The position numbers were made by a program, and so were the translations under genes. A stretch of 64,000 bases of DNA, taken from positions 1 to 64,000 of the forward strand of contig NZ_JBLXDO010000014.1 of NCBI RefSeq assembly GCF_048263965.1, given 5' to 3'. Below, in pieces: positions 42,363 through 50,519 of this stretch; the stretch's first letter is position 1, and each line of letters opens with the position of its first letter. The stretch is from Ferrimonas sp048263965 (GTDB lineage Bacteria; Pseudomonadota; Gammaproteobacteria; Enterobacterales; Shewanellaceae). The notes beneath the pieces are model-generated. The model was given only the letters and a program-made list of their open reading frames with translations, was not told the origin of the DNA and searched no databases.

Positions 42363-42751
42363 AGATAGGGGAGGTGGCCCGGGAGACCGGGCTCAGCGTC
42401 AAGACCATCCGCTACTACCATGACATCGGTTTGGTGGCCGCACCCCGGGGAGACAACGGCTACCGCAGCTATGGTCAGGTACAGCTGGCTCAGCTGCAGT
42501 TTGTGGCCAGGTGCAAGGACCTGGGGTTCTCCCTGGAGCAGTGCGCCACCCTGCTGGCCCTCAATGGCAATGAGCGTCGCACAGCCGCAGAGGTGAAAGC
42601 GATGGCGTGGAAACAGTTGGATCAGGTGCGCGACAAGCTGGATCGGCTTCGGTCTTTGGAAAAACGCTTGTCGGGGTTGGTTGGAGGCTGCTCTGGAGGC
42701 AATGGGAGCCAGTGCAGCATCCTGGACAGCCTGAATGGTGGCGCGTGCTAG
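42359..42751 (+). CDS. MerR-family regulator, CueR-like
   Basis: The 130-residue protein has MKIGEVARETGLSVKTIRYY (MerR helix-turn-helix), CKDLGFSLEQCATLLAL and a C-terminal metal loop CSGGNGSQC, the two-Cys motif with a short spacer found in CueR-type Cu(I)/Ag(I)/Au(I) sensors. It overlaps cusA by 4 bases, so it is made with the pump. It probably activates the cluster on metal stress by untwisting a promoter with a long spacer. No clear 19-20-base-spaced promoter was found. A strong terminator follows. Confidence 0.88.
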   Translation: MKIGEVARETGLSVKTIRYYHDIGLVAAPRGDNGYRSYGQVQLAQLQFVARCKDLGFSLEQCATLLALNGNERRTAAEVKAMAWKQLDQVRDKLDRLRSLEKRLSGLVGGCSGGNGSQCSILDSLNGGAC

Positions 42752-42770
42752 CGCCGCACCGACTAAACGA

Positions 42771-42798
42771 AAAGAGGCGCCTCGGCGCCTCTTTTTTT
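42771..42798 (+). terminator. Rho-independent terminator after the MerR gene
   Basis: An 11-bp stem (AAAGAGGCGCC 42771-42781 with 42784-42794) ends in a run of Ts. The arm is the same as in the gmhA/hldE terminator at 24210. Confidence 0.92.
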
Positions 42799-42867
42799 GT
42801 GGTTGTCTGGCCTGGTTGCCGTGAACCTGGACGGGCTGAGTCGCCGTCAAGGCGCGGGGAGCAGGCC

Positions 42868-42890
42868 AAAAAAAGGCGGCCGAAGCCGCC
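42868..42890 (-). terminator. Rho-independent terminator of the DUF2057-type gene
   Basis: Read on the minus strand, GGCGGC-TTCG-GCCGCC (42875-42890) has the stable UUCG tetraloop and runs into seven Ts (42868-42874), 8 bases past the stop at 42899. Confidence 0.88.
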
Positions 42891-42898
42891 AAGGTTGG

Positions 42899-43324
42899 TC
42901 AGAAATTGACGCTGGCTTTGACCACCAGGGCCAGCAGTTGGCTCTGGGTCAGCAGCCTACTCTCCACCGGCCCGGCGTCACTGCGCAGGCTGACTTCGGG
43001 TCGACGGGCGAATTCGCGTACCTCCGTATCGCTGCGCAGCTCCGGCAGTTGGAGTCGGTAGCTTTGCTCGCCCTGGGCCTCGAAGCTGAGGTAGAGGGGC
43101 TCGGAGCTCACGTACTCATGGTCTTCCGCATTGAGTTGCAGCAGCTCGGCGTAGCGCAGCTCGAGGATCTGCAGCCCAGAGCTCAGGGGCAAGGAGCTGC
43201 GGTAGTTAGGGACCGCTTCGCCATTCACTTTATTGGCCCAGATGGAGGAGGGCAGCTCCAGGGTAGCGGCGTTGGTCAGGCCGGGCAGCAGGCATATCAA
43301 TGCGGCGGAAATCAGGGTTTTCAT
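42899..43324 (-). CDS. Exported DUF2057-type (YccT-like) protein
   Basis: The 141-residue product has a signal peptide (MKTLISAALICLLPGLTNA) and a mature part LELPSSIWANKVNGEAVPNY, then GLQILELRYAELLQLNAED, the layout of DUF2057 (YccT family). The function is unknown. ATG at 43322-43324 follows AGAAAACCT. It lies 51 bases after the small Cys-rich gene on the same strand, so the two are likely one operon. Confidence 0.72.
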   Translation of the reverse strand: MKTLISAALICLLPGLTNAATLELPSSIWANKVNGEAVPNYRSSLPLSSGLQILELRYAELLQLNAEDHEYVSSEPLYLSFEAQGEQSYRLQLPELRSDTEVREFARRPEVSLRSDAGPVESRLLTQSQLLALVVKASVNF

Positions 43325-43375
43325 AAGGTTTTCTCCAGAAAATTCGTTAATTGAGTGGGGTAGGGTCACGAATCA

Positions 43376-43702
43376 TCAAGAGATGGGAGGGCGCAGGGGC
43401 TCCGGATAAGGGGTCGGGTAGGTTGCCGGCATCTTGAAAGGGAGTGGAACACTTCCCGGCACCGGAGGCTGAGGTATGCCCACAGGCAGCAGAGTTGCCA
43501 CAGCCACCCACACACATCCCGTTTGACACTGCTGGCACAGTGTCGTCCCTGCATGATGCATCGCCTGCTCGCAGGTGACCGCCATATCGGCAGGCATCCT
43601 GTGAGTGGGTTGGCCCAGGGTGGGTTGCGCCAGGCTGATGGTCAGGAGTGTCAACAGCAGGGCGAGCCACAACCCCGGTTTTCGGGAAGTGTTCCTAATC
43701 AT
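43376..43702 (-). CDS. Small exported Cys-rich protein of the metal cluster (paralogue 3)
   Basis: The 108-residue product has a signal peptide ending near LAQPTLG, a Cys set TCEQAMHHAGTTLCQQCQTG with one more Cys at once after it, a hydrophobic stretch (VWVAVATLLPVG), a Pro-rich tail, and C-terminal LRPPIS. The CxxCxxxC set and the RPPI tail match the + strand genes at 35855 and 37064. It flanks the CusBA-MerR block on the far side and reads the other way. Function is inferred to be metal-related by layout and position only. Confidence 0.55.
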   Translation of the reverse strand: MIRNTSRKPGLWLALLLTLLTISLAQPTLGQPTHRMPADMAVTCEQAMHHAGTTLCQQCQTGCVWVAVATLLPVGIPQPPVPGSVPLPFKMPATYPTPYPEPLRPPIS

Positions 43703-43853
43703 GTGGCCAGGGTAAAGCCTCCCGCAGCAGGAGGGTCAAGACCTTGAGTGTTCTGCTGCCAATTTGGCTGAACACTCCATTCACTCCCCTTGGTTTTTCC
43801 TCCGGCTGCTGCCGCCCACAATGGCGGCGACCTAATCGCTAAGGAGACACACC

Positions 43854-45041
43854 ATGACCGAGTTACTGGAATCCGGCCGCAACCGCATCAAGTGGGCCCG
43901 GGCCCATATGCCCATCGTTCGTGCCCTGGGGGAGGAGTTTGCCCGCACCCGGCCCTTCGAGGGTCTGACCCTGGGGATCTGTTTGCATGTGGAGGCCAAA
44001 ACCGGGGTCTGGCTGGAAACCCTCACCAAGGGGGGCGCCAGGGTGGTGATCACCGGCAGTCCCGGTACCACTCAGGATGACACCGCCGAGGCGATCCGCC
44101 ATGACTATGGCGTGCAGGTGCTGGGGCACAGGAACGAGAGTTTCGAGGACCACATCGAGCAGTGCCGCCAGGTGCTCAGGGCCGAGCCACAGATCCTGTC
44201 GGACAATGGTGCCGACCTGCACAGCCTGCTGTTCACCGAAGCGGAGTTTGCGCCTCTACGCGGCAGCATTGTGGGGGCCACCGAGGAGACCACCACAGGG
44301 GCGACCCGGCTGCGTCAGCTGGCGCCGGAGCAGGGGTTTCCCACCCTGGTGATCAACGACACCCAGGCCAAGCGCATCGTCGAGAATCGCTACGGCGTTG
44401 GCAGTTCGGTGGTGGATGGCATCATGCGCGCCACCAATGTGATGCTGCATGGCAAACGGGCGCTGGTGATCGGCTATGGCTACTGTGGCAGCGGTGTGGC
44501 GATGCGTCTGCGGGGCATGGGCGCCCACGTCACCGTGGTGGAGCAGGATCCTCTCATCCGTCTCGAGGCTCACATGGAGGGGTTCCCCACACAAGATCTG
44601 GAGCCGGCCCTGGCCCAGGCCGAGTTGGTGGTGACGGTGACCGGCTGTGACGGGGTGCTGACCCGGGAGCATTTTGCCCTGCTTAAGCATGGGGCGATCC
44701 TGGCCAATGCGGGCCACTTTGCCCGGGAGATGGAGCTGGATTATCTGCGGGACGCGTCGGACAGCGTTAGTCGCATCCGGGAACAGGTGGAGGCGTTTCG
44801 CTACAAGGGCAAGACCCTCTATCTGCTCAGTGGCGGCAACCTGGTGAACCTGGCAGCCGGGGATGGCAACCCGGTGGAGATCATGGACCTGGGGCTGGCG
44901 ATGCAGGCCCTGAGCCTGGCGGCGGTGGCCCGTCGCGGCCAAGAGTATCCCAAAGAGCCTCAGCCGGTGCCAAGGCCCATCGAGATGCAGGTAGCCAGGC
45001 TAGCGGTGGATCACTGGATCCGCAAAGGTGCGCCCCAGTAA
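43854..45041 (+). CDS. Adenosylhomocysteinase (SAH hydrolase)-family protein, short form
   Basis: The 395-residue protein has SAH-hydrolase motifs: ICLHVEAKTGVWLETLTKGG, ILSDNGADLHSLL, GATEETTTGATRLRQL (substrate Glu near residue 145), NDTQAKRIVEN (Lys173, Glu177, Asn178) and the NAD motif VIGYGYCGSGVAMRLRG. Canonical enzymes have Asp where Glu177 stands, and end in a Lys/Tyr tail that reaches into a neighbour's NAD site; this protein ends without it. It may hydrolyse SAH or a related nucleoside (as the archaeal S-inosylhomocysteine hydrolases do). It is convergent with a LysR gene, overlapping by 42 bases. No methionine-cycle genes are near. Confidence 0.8.
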   Translation: MTELLESGRNRIKWARAHMPIVRALGEEFARTRPFEGLTLGICLHVEAKTGVWLETLTKGGARVVITGSPGTTQDDTAEAIRHDYGVQVLGHRNESFEDHIEQCRQVLRAEPQILSDNGADLHSLLFTEAEFAPLRGSIVGATEETTTGATRLRQLAPEQGFPTLVINDTQAKRIVENRYGVGSSVVDGIMRATNVMLHGKRALVIGYGYCGSGVAMRLRGMGAHVTVVEQDPLIRLEAHMEGFPTQDLEPALAQAELVVTVTGCDGVLTREHFALLKHGAILANAGHFAREMELDYLRDASDSVSRIREQVEAFRYKGKTLYLLSGGNLVNLAAGDGNPVEIMDLGLAMQALSLAAVARRGQEYPKEPQPVPRPIEMQVARLAVDHWIRKGAPQ

Positions 45042-45902
45042 CTCAAGCAGTCGCTCCAGCCTGGGGGGCTTGTTCTCCCGGGCGGGGTAGACCACAGACA
45101 GGGGAACCGGGTGCAGCCACTGATCCATCTGCGCCTGCAAGGTGCCCTGTTTCAGTTCACTGCGGCAGAGAAACTCCAGGGCGGTGGTGATGCCGACGCC
45201 GCTGCGGGCCAGGCGCAGAGCCATGGCTTCGCTGTCGGTCTCCACCACGAACTGGGGCTTGACCAACACCGGCTGGCCGGATTCATCGATAAAGTCCCAG
45301 TTGCGGCCGGTGAGGCAGTGGCGATAGTGGATGCAGCGGTGTCCGGCCAACTGCTCTATGGTGGTGGGTACCCCGGCCTGGCGCCAGTAGTCCGGGCTGG
45401 CCACCAGCTTGGTGTCCAGCTGGCACAGGGGGCGGCACACCATGGAGCTGTCTTCCAGGCGCCCGATCTGCAGCGCCAGGTCGATGCCGCGGCCCACCAG
45501 ATCCTCCACCGACTCCCCGATCAGCACCTCCAGTTTGACGCCGGGGTGTTGCAGCAGCATCTGTGCCAGGCAATGGTGCAGGGGTTCGGCGTCCAGCACC
45601 GCCGGCACCTGAATCCTCAAAGAACCCCGCACCTCCGACGCCTGGTCGGCCATCTGCTGATCGGTTCGCTCCGCCTCATCCAGCAGCGGGGCGATCTGTT
45701 TCAGCAGCCGCTGTCCCTCATCGGTGAGGGAGAGGCATCGGGTGGTGCGGTGGAGCAGGCGGACACCATAGTGTTCCTCCAGTTGGCGCACATGACCTGA
45801 GATCAGGGCGCGGGAGAGATCCAGAGCCTCGGCGGCCGCGGTGAAGCTGCCCCGTTCTGCCACGGTACGGAAGGTAAGCCATTGATCAAAGCGATGTCGC
45901 AT
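45000..45902 (-). CDS. LysR-family transcriptional regulator
   Basis: The 300-residue protein has the N-terminal LysR helix-turn-helix (FRTVAERGSFTAAAEALDLS, RALISGHVRQLEEHYGVRLL, then HRTTR) and an effector domain of the CrgA-like type. Start ATG is at 45900-45902. It overlaps tapT upstream by 17 bases and the SAH-hydrolase-like gene at its 3' end by 42 bases. It is last in a tyrP-like-tapT-lysR run. The target is unknown. Confidence 0.92.
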   Translation of the reverse strand: MRHRFDQWLTFRTVAERGSFTAAAEALDLSRALISGHVRQLEEHYGVRLLHRTTRCLSLTDEGQRLLKQIAPLLDEAERTDQQMADQASEVRGSLRIQVPAVLDAEPLHHCLAQMLLQHPGVKLEVLIGESVEDLVGRGIDLALQIGRLEDSSMVCRPLCQLDTKLVASPDYWRQAGVPTTIEQLAGHRCIHYRHCLTGRNWDFIDESGQPVLVKPQFVVETDSEAMALRLARSGVGITTALEFLCRSELKQGTLQAQMDQWLHPVPLSVVYPARENKPPRLERLLELLGRTFADPVIHR

Positions 45903-46629
45903 CCTGTTGTTCCCTCTGTTGGCAGGCGGCCAGACGGTCAAACGCTTTCCCTTCACAGGGGGCCGGCAGCTGGTGCTTGCCGGCGTAGTAGCGGCTGGAG
46001 AACACCTGGAAGAAGGCGTCCATCACCTCGGCGGCATGGGCCTCCCCCGCCAGCTCCAGCACCATGGCGGCCACTTCGGCGGTGGCCAGCTGGTGATCGT
46101 GCACCGCTTCCCTGAGTTTGTAGTTGCTCAGTCGCTCTGGATTGATGCTGAGCACCGGCATCTGCCTCAGGTAGGGACTCTTGAAGTAGATCTTACGCGC
46201 CTGGGCCCAGGTGGCGTCCAGCAGGACAAACAGTGGCCGCTTGCCTGGTGGGCAGGGCCGCGGGGCCTCCACCACAGGTTGATCCTCCACATAGGCATCG
46301 GGAAACACCAGGTAGGGCTGCCAGCTGGGGTCGGCCAGGTAGTCCAGCAGCCGGGGATCCGGTTCGGTGCGGTCCCAGACGAAGGCGGCGGTGTCCGGCA
46401 GGATCTCGGCGATGAGGCGGCCGGTGTTGGTGGGCTTCATCGGTTCCTTGCGGTGCATGATCAGACAGAACGCCGGATTCACCTGCTGAGGCTGACGGTA
46501 GTCGCAGACACAGTGGGTCTGGGCGATCTGGCAGCGGGGGCAGCGCACTATGGTGGCGCCCCTGGACTGATAGGGCCTACTGGACTCGGCCACCAGCCTG
46601 GTCCGCAAGGTGAGTACCGCGTTCTCCAT
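45886..46629 (-). CDS. tapT: tRNA-uridine aminocarboxypropyltransferase (DTW domain)
   Basis: The 247-residue protein has the TapT/DTW marks: zinc-like CPRCQIAQTHCVC near residue 35, LIMHRKEPMKPTNTGRLI, and the naming motif LDATWAQARKI, with LSNYKLREA. It makes acp3U47 in tRNAs using the acp group of SAM. ATG at 46627-46629 is chosen; a GTG two codons earlier overlaps the permease stop. It sits between a permease and lysR on the same strand. Confidence 0.88.
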   Translation of the reverse strand: MENAVLTLRTRLVAESSRPYQSRGATIVRCPRCQIAQTHCVCDYRQPQQVNPAFCLIMHRKEPMKPTNTGRLIAEILPDTAAFVWDRTEPDPRLLDYLADPSWQPYLVFPDAYVEDQPVVEAPRPCPPGKRPLFVLLDATWAQARKIYFKSPYLRQMPVLSINPERLSNYKLREAVHDHQLATAEVAAMVLELAGEAHAAEVMDAFFQVFSSRYYAGKHQLPAPCEGKAFDRLAACQQREQQDATSL

Positions 46630-46631
46630 CG

Positions 46632-47867
46632 TCACTGTCCGAATACCGGCAATAGTTTCAGTTTACCGGCAATCTCGCACAGGGCCACCGTCAGGCCGAA
46701 AGCCACCACCAGCCAGATGGCACCCTGACCGCCCGGGGCGCGGTAGCCGCCTTCCGGTCGGCTGCGGCGCACGGCCCGGGCCATCAGCGCCGGCACTATG
46801 GCGGCCCACAAAGTGGCGGCCAGGCCGGCAAAGCCGATGGCGTAGATAAAGCCGTGGGGCCAGGCCAGGGCCAGCAACAGTGGCGGCAGGAAGGTGATGG
46901 CGGCGGTCTTGCTGCGTCCCGAGACCGAGTTGTCGAAGCCAAACAGGTCGGCGATAAAGTCAAACAGGCCCAGGGTCACGCCCAGGAAGGAGCTGGCCAC
47001 CGCCAGGTTGGCGAACAGGGAGAGCATGGTGCCCAGGTTGCCGCCGTCGTTGTGCTCCAGGGCGGCCACCAGATCTCCCATGTTGCCCCCGGCCTGGATC
47101 ACCGGCAGCATCTGCTGTTGGCTGAGGTTGCCAAAGGTCAGGGTCAGCCACAGCAGGTAGATGGTGAAAGCCAGACCGGTGCCCAGCAGCAGTGCCAGGG
47201 CGATGCGCTTGGGCTGCTTGCCGTAGTACTTCACCAGGCTGGGCACATTTCCATGGTAGCCAAAGGAGGCCAGCATGAAGGGCAGGGCCGCCAGGCCGAA
47301 GATGGCGTAGCTTTTGCCCTCCTCCGGGGCGGGGAACAACTTGGCGGCTTCGATGCCAGGGCCCAGATCCAGGGTGGAGGCGGCGAAGGTGAGCAGCATG
47401 GCGCCGATCATGATGGTGCTGAGGCGATCCACCGCCGCAGCTCCCAGCCAGACGATGACTGCCAGTACCCCGGCGAAGCACAGGGCTGCCGGTTTGGCGC
47501 CCAACTCCAGCCCCAGGGTGGCGGACAGGCCGTGGCTGACGATGGAGCTGCCACCGCTGATGTAGGCGTAGGTCAGGATGTAGAGCACGAAGGCGATGGA
47601 GATGCCGTTGGCGACCCGCCAGGGGCGTCCCAGGGTCTCGCCCACCATGGAGTCAAAACTGGCGCCAACGGGGAAGTGCAGGTTGGTTTCCAGCACGAAC
47701 AGGCCGGAGAGCAGCATGCACAGCCAGGCAAAAGCCAGCATCAGCAGGCTGTAGCCATACCACATGCCGGCACCGGTGACCGGAAGGGAAAACATGCCGG
47801 CCCCGACTGTGGTGGCGGCGATGATCATGGCCCCGCCGAGGAGGCCGGGGGAGGAGCGGTGTGTCAT
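46632..47867 (-). CDS. Aromatic amino-acid permease (Mtr/TyrP family)
   Basis: The 411-residue membrane protein has eleven or so helices and opens with GGAMIIAATTVGAGMFSLPV, the HAAAP-family signature; YAYISGGSSIV and FGYHGNVPSLVKYYG also fit. It imports tryptophan or tyrosine with protons. ATG at 47865-47867 is clear by the family start. It is the first gene of the run with tapT and lysR; plsB's terminator lies just upstream. Confidence 0.92.
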   Translation of the reverse strand: MTHRSSPGLLGGAMIIAATTVGAGMFSLPVTGAGMWYGYSLLMLAFAWLCMLLSGLFVLETNLHFPVGASFDSMVGETLGRPWRVANGISIAFVLYILTYAYISGGSSIVSHGLSATLGLELGAKPAALCFAGVLAVIVWLGAAAVDRLSTIMIGAMLLTFAASTLDLGPGIEAAKLFPAPEEGKSYAIFGLAALPFMLASFGYHGNVPSLVKYYGKQPKRIALALLLGTGLAFTIYLLWLTLTFGNLSQQQMLPVIQAGGNMGDLVAALEHNDGGNLGTMLSLFANLAVASSFLGVTLGLFDFIADLFGFDNSVSGRSKTAAITFLPPLLLALAWPHGFIYAIGFAGLAATLWAAIVPALMARAVRRSRPEGGYRAPGGQGAIWLVVAFGLTVALCEIAGKLKLLPVFGQ

Positions 47868-47880
47868 TGGGTATTCCAAA

Positions 47881-47906
47881 CTCAAAAAGGGCCCCGAAGG
47901 GCCCTT
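47881..47906 (-). terminator. Rho-independent terminator after plsB
   Basis: An 8-bp stem (AAGGGCCC 47887-47894 with 47899-47906), read on the minus strand, is followed by a T run (complement of 47884-47888), 17 bases past the plsB stop. Confidence 0.85.
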
Positions 47907-47923
47907 GAACAGTGAAGCCGTGG

Positions 47924-50335
47924 TTAGCCCGCCTGGCTGATGGAGGCGCGCATGCTGACCGGCAGCTGGGTCAGCACCAACTGGGCCAGCTCCTTGATCA
48001 GGTCGGTGTCCGGCGTGTCGCCGATGCAACCCATCTCCTTCAGTCTCAGGGTCAGGGTGTTGAACACCTTCTTGTCGAAGAACTCAGGCGCGCTGGTGCC
48101 GTGGAGCTTGCACAGACGCTCAGCCAGCTTGGTGGCTTCCTTCTCCAGGGAGCCCCGTTCGATCTGGGGCTCGGCCTGCAGCCGGGCCAGCAGAATGGCG
48201 TAGCGCTGCAGGGTCTCCTGGCTGATGGCCGCCAGTTGCATCAGGCTGTTGCGCTGGCTCTCGACTATGGTCAGTTGGCCATCGTCGTCCTCAAGCAGGT
48301 GACCATGGTTGATCAGTTCATTGATCAGGGCGTGCAGATACTCGTCCAGTTCGCCGTCCAGGCCCATAAACAGCTCAGCCTGCAGCAGGGGATAGAGCTT
48401 GTGGGCGTCTTCGATCAACTGCTTGCGGCTGGGCTTGGCACTCTTCACCACCAGCGAGGCCAGCAGGCTCGGCAGGATCATCAGGTGCAGGATGTTGTTG
48501 CGGTAGTAGGTCATGGTGACCGCCTGATGGTCGGCGATGCTGACGATTTCACCCAGGTCATCCTGACTCAGCTGGAACTTCTCCAGATCCAGCACGGTTT
48601 GCAGCACCTGCTTGCCATCACCCTCGGTCAGAGTGGTGTAGGGGGTATAGGGCACCGCCTGCAGCAGTTTCAGGTAGAAATCCAGCTGCTGCTCCAGGGT
48701 GGCCCTGGGCATGGCGTGCTGCGGGGTGGCCAGCAGGGTAGTGGCCGTCAGGGTCACTGAGCTGACGGCGGCGGCATCGTTGATGTTGCACATCAGTTGA
48801 TTGGCCAGCTCGTTTACCGCCGGGGTCAGCCAGGGCTGACGCTGCTCCGGATCGTCCTGGGTGTCCTCACGCCAGTTGGGCACCTTGTCGTTGAGGAACT
48901 GGTGCACGGTAATGGGCTGGCCAAAGTTGACGTAGCCTTCACCATAGTTGCGCAGCTTCTTGATGGCGGACAGCACCTGACCCATCCCTTCTTTCTCTTT
49001 TTTCTTACCTTTCAGCTCCTTGTGATAGGTAGATACCTCCATTACATGGTCATAGCCAAGATAGATGGGCACCAGGGTCACCGGACGCTCGATGCCGCGC
49101 AGCACCGTCTGGATGGTCATGGCGATCATCCCGGTCTTGGGTGGCAGCAGGCGACCGGTACGGGAGCGGCCCCCTTCGCAGAAGTACTCGATGGAGTAGC
49201 CCCGGGCAAACAGCTGGTGCAGGTACTCACGGAAGACGTCGGCGTACAGCTTGTTGCCACGGAAGGAGCGGCGGATAAAGAAGGCGCCGCCCTGGCGGAA
49301 GATGGGGCCGGCAGGCCAGAAGTTCAGGTTCACCCCGGCGGCGATGTGCGGCGGCACCATCCCCTGCTGGTAGATGATGTAGGAGAGCAGCAGGTAATCC
49401 ATGTGGCTTCGGTGGCAGGGCACAAAGACGATCTCGTGGCCATCCTGGGACAACTGACGCACCTGCTCGGCACCGCGGACGTTGATGCCGTTGTAGATCT
49501 TGTTCCACAGCCAGGAGAGGATGCGCTCACCGATGCGAATCAGGTTGCTGGAGTAATCGGCGGCGATCTCCTCCAGGTACTCTGTGGCCTTTTCACGGGC
49601 CTTTTCTTCGCTGATCCCCTTGCTCTTTGCCTCGTCGGCGACCGCTTGCTGCAGCCCCTTGGAGGCCAGCAGGCTGGCAAACAGGGCCTGGCGGTCGGGC
49701 AGGCGCGGGCCGGTGGCCACGGTGCGCTGACGACCGAAATGCACCCGGGCAACCCGGGCCAGCTTCTGGGCAATCCCCTCATCGGTGCCGTGGTTGTCGG
49801 CCATGTAGCGCAGGGAGACAGGGCGGGAGAAACGGATGAAGTTGTCCCGGCCCAGCATCATCAGGATAAAGAACTTGCGCAGCCAGGTGGGGTGATCCCG
49901 GTTCAGCAGGGTGGCGGAGACACTCTCCTCCTTGCCTGGATCCCGGCCCCAGAACAGAGACACCGGCACCACCTGGGCATCCAGTTCATCGTGAGTGCGG
50001 TGCAGGCCCAGCAGCTTTTCGAAGCGCGCCATAAAGTCCGCTTTCTTGCGTTTGCCAAACAGGGGGGTGGCGCCGTTGAGCCACACCACCCGGCTTACCT
50101 TCTCCCCTTTGACCTCCAGGGGCTCAAGGGGACTGGGTAGGCCACTGTTCAGGCAGGCTTCGTGGAGCGCCAGCAGATCAGAGTGGGATTCGTGGGCCAT
50201 CACGTACACCAGGGGCCGCGAGGGATCGATATCCAGCTCTGAGATAGGGTCCTCGGGCACCAGGCGGGTGGTCACTACCGGCTTCTGGAGCCAGCGTGCA
50301 CCCTGCATCCAGGGTGAAAGGTAGTCTTGAGTCAC
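47924..50335 (-). CDS. plsB: Glycerol-3-phosphate acyltransferase
   Basis: The 803-residue protein matches PlsB in length and motifs: the acyltransferase HxxxxD in CHRSHMDYLLLSY near residue 307, FFIRRSFRGNKLY, CEGGRSRTGRLLPPKTGM and VTLVPIYLGYDHVME. It acylates glycerol 3-phosphate with acyl-ACP or acyl-CoA at the inner membrane, the first step of phospholipid synthesis. It is divergent from lexA, the usual gammaproteobacterial arrangement. Confidence 0.97.
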   Translation of the reverse strand: MTQDYLSPWMQGARWLQKPVVTTRLVPEDPISELDIDPSRPLVYVMAHESHSDLLALHEACLNSGLPSPLEPLEVKGEKVSRVVWLNGATPLFGKRKKADFMARFEKLLGLHRTHDELDAQVVPVSLFWGRDPGKEESVSATLLNRDHPTWLRKFFILMMLGRDNFIRFSRPVSLRYMADNHGTDEGIAQKLARVARVHFGRQRTVATGPRLPDRQALFASLLASKGLQQAVADEAKSKGISEEKAREKATEYLEEIAADYSSNLIRIGERILSWLWNKIYNGINVRGAEQVRQLSQDGHEIVFVPCHRSHMDYLLLSYIIYQQGMVPPHIAAGVNLNFWPAGPIFRQGGAFFIRRSFRGNKLYADVFREYLHQLFARGYSIEYFCEGGRSRTGRLLPPKTGMIAMTIQTVLRGIERPVTLVPIYLGYDHVMEVSTYHKELKGKKKEKEGMGQVLSAIKKLRNYGEGYVNFGQPITVHQFLNDKVPNWREDTQDDPEQRQPWLTPAVNELANQLMCNINDAAAVSSVTLTATTLLATPQHAMPRATLEQQLDFYLKLLQAVPYTPYTTLTEGDGKQVLQTVLDLEKFQLSQDDLGEIVSIADHQAVTMTYYRNNILHLMILPSLLASLVVKSAKPSRKQLIEDAHKLYPLLQAELFMGLDGELDEYLHALINELINHGHLLEDDDGQLTIVESQRNSLMQLAAISQETLQRYAILLARLQAEPQIERGSLEKEATKLAERLCKLHGTSAPEFFDKKVFNTLTLRLKEMGCIGDTPDTDLIKELAQLVLTQLPVSMRASISQAG

Positions 50336-50457
50336 CGTTGAGTTCGCTTCTTGTTCTTCAATTGACGTAGATTCTACACCGAAAGAGCTCGGTACGGCAG
50401 TGGCTCAGATATTCAGTTGTCTCAAACTGTTCCAAGACCCCTGTCTGCAAATAACTG

Positions 50458-50485
50458 TTGAATTAATCGCCTACCTGTATATACT
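50458..50485 (+). promoter_or_regulatory. lexA promoter
   Basis: TTGAAT (50458-50463) and TATACT (50480-50485) with a 16-base spacer; the -10 lies inside the first LexA box, as expected for a self-repressed gene. Confidence 0.7.
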
Positions 50486-50490
50486 CACAG
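50475..50490 (+). promoter_or_regulatory. LexA (SOS) box 1
   Basis: CTGTATATACTCACAG matches the CTGT-N8-ACAG consensus exactly, 30 bases before lexA. Confidence 0.92.
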
Positions 50491-50495
50491 TGGTA

Positions 50496-50511
50496 CTGTA
50501 TAGATAAACAG
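50496..50511 (+). promoter_or_regulatory. LexA (SOS) box 2
   Basis: CTGTATAGATAAACAG is a second exact CTGT-N8-ACAG site, 21 bases from the first, so two LexA dimers lie about two helical turns apart. Confidence 0.92.
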
Positions 50512-50519
50512 GTAGAACT

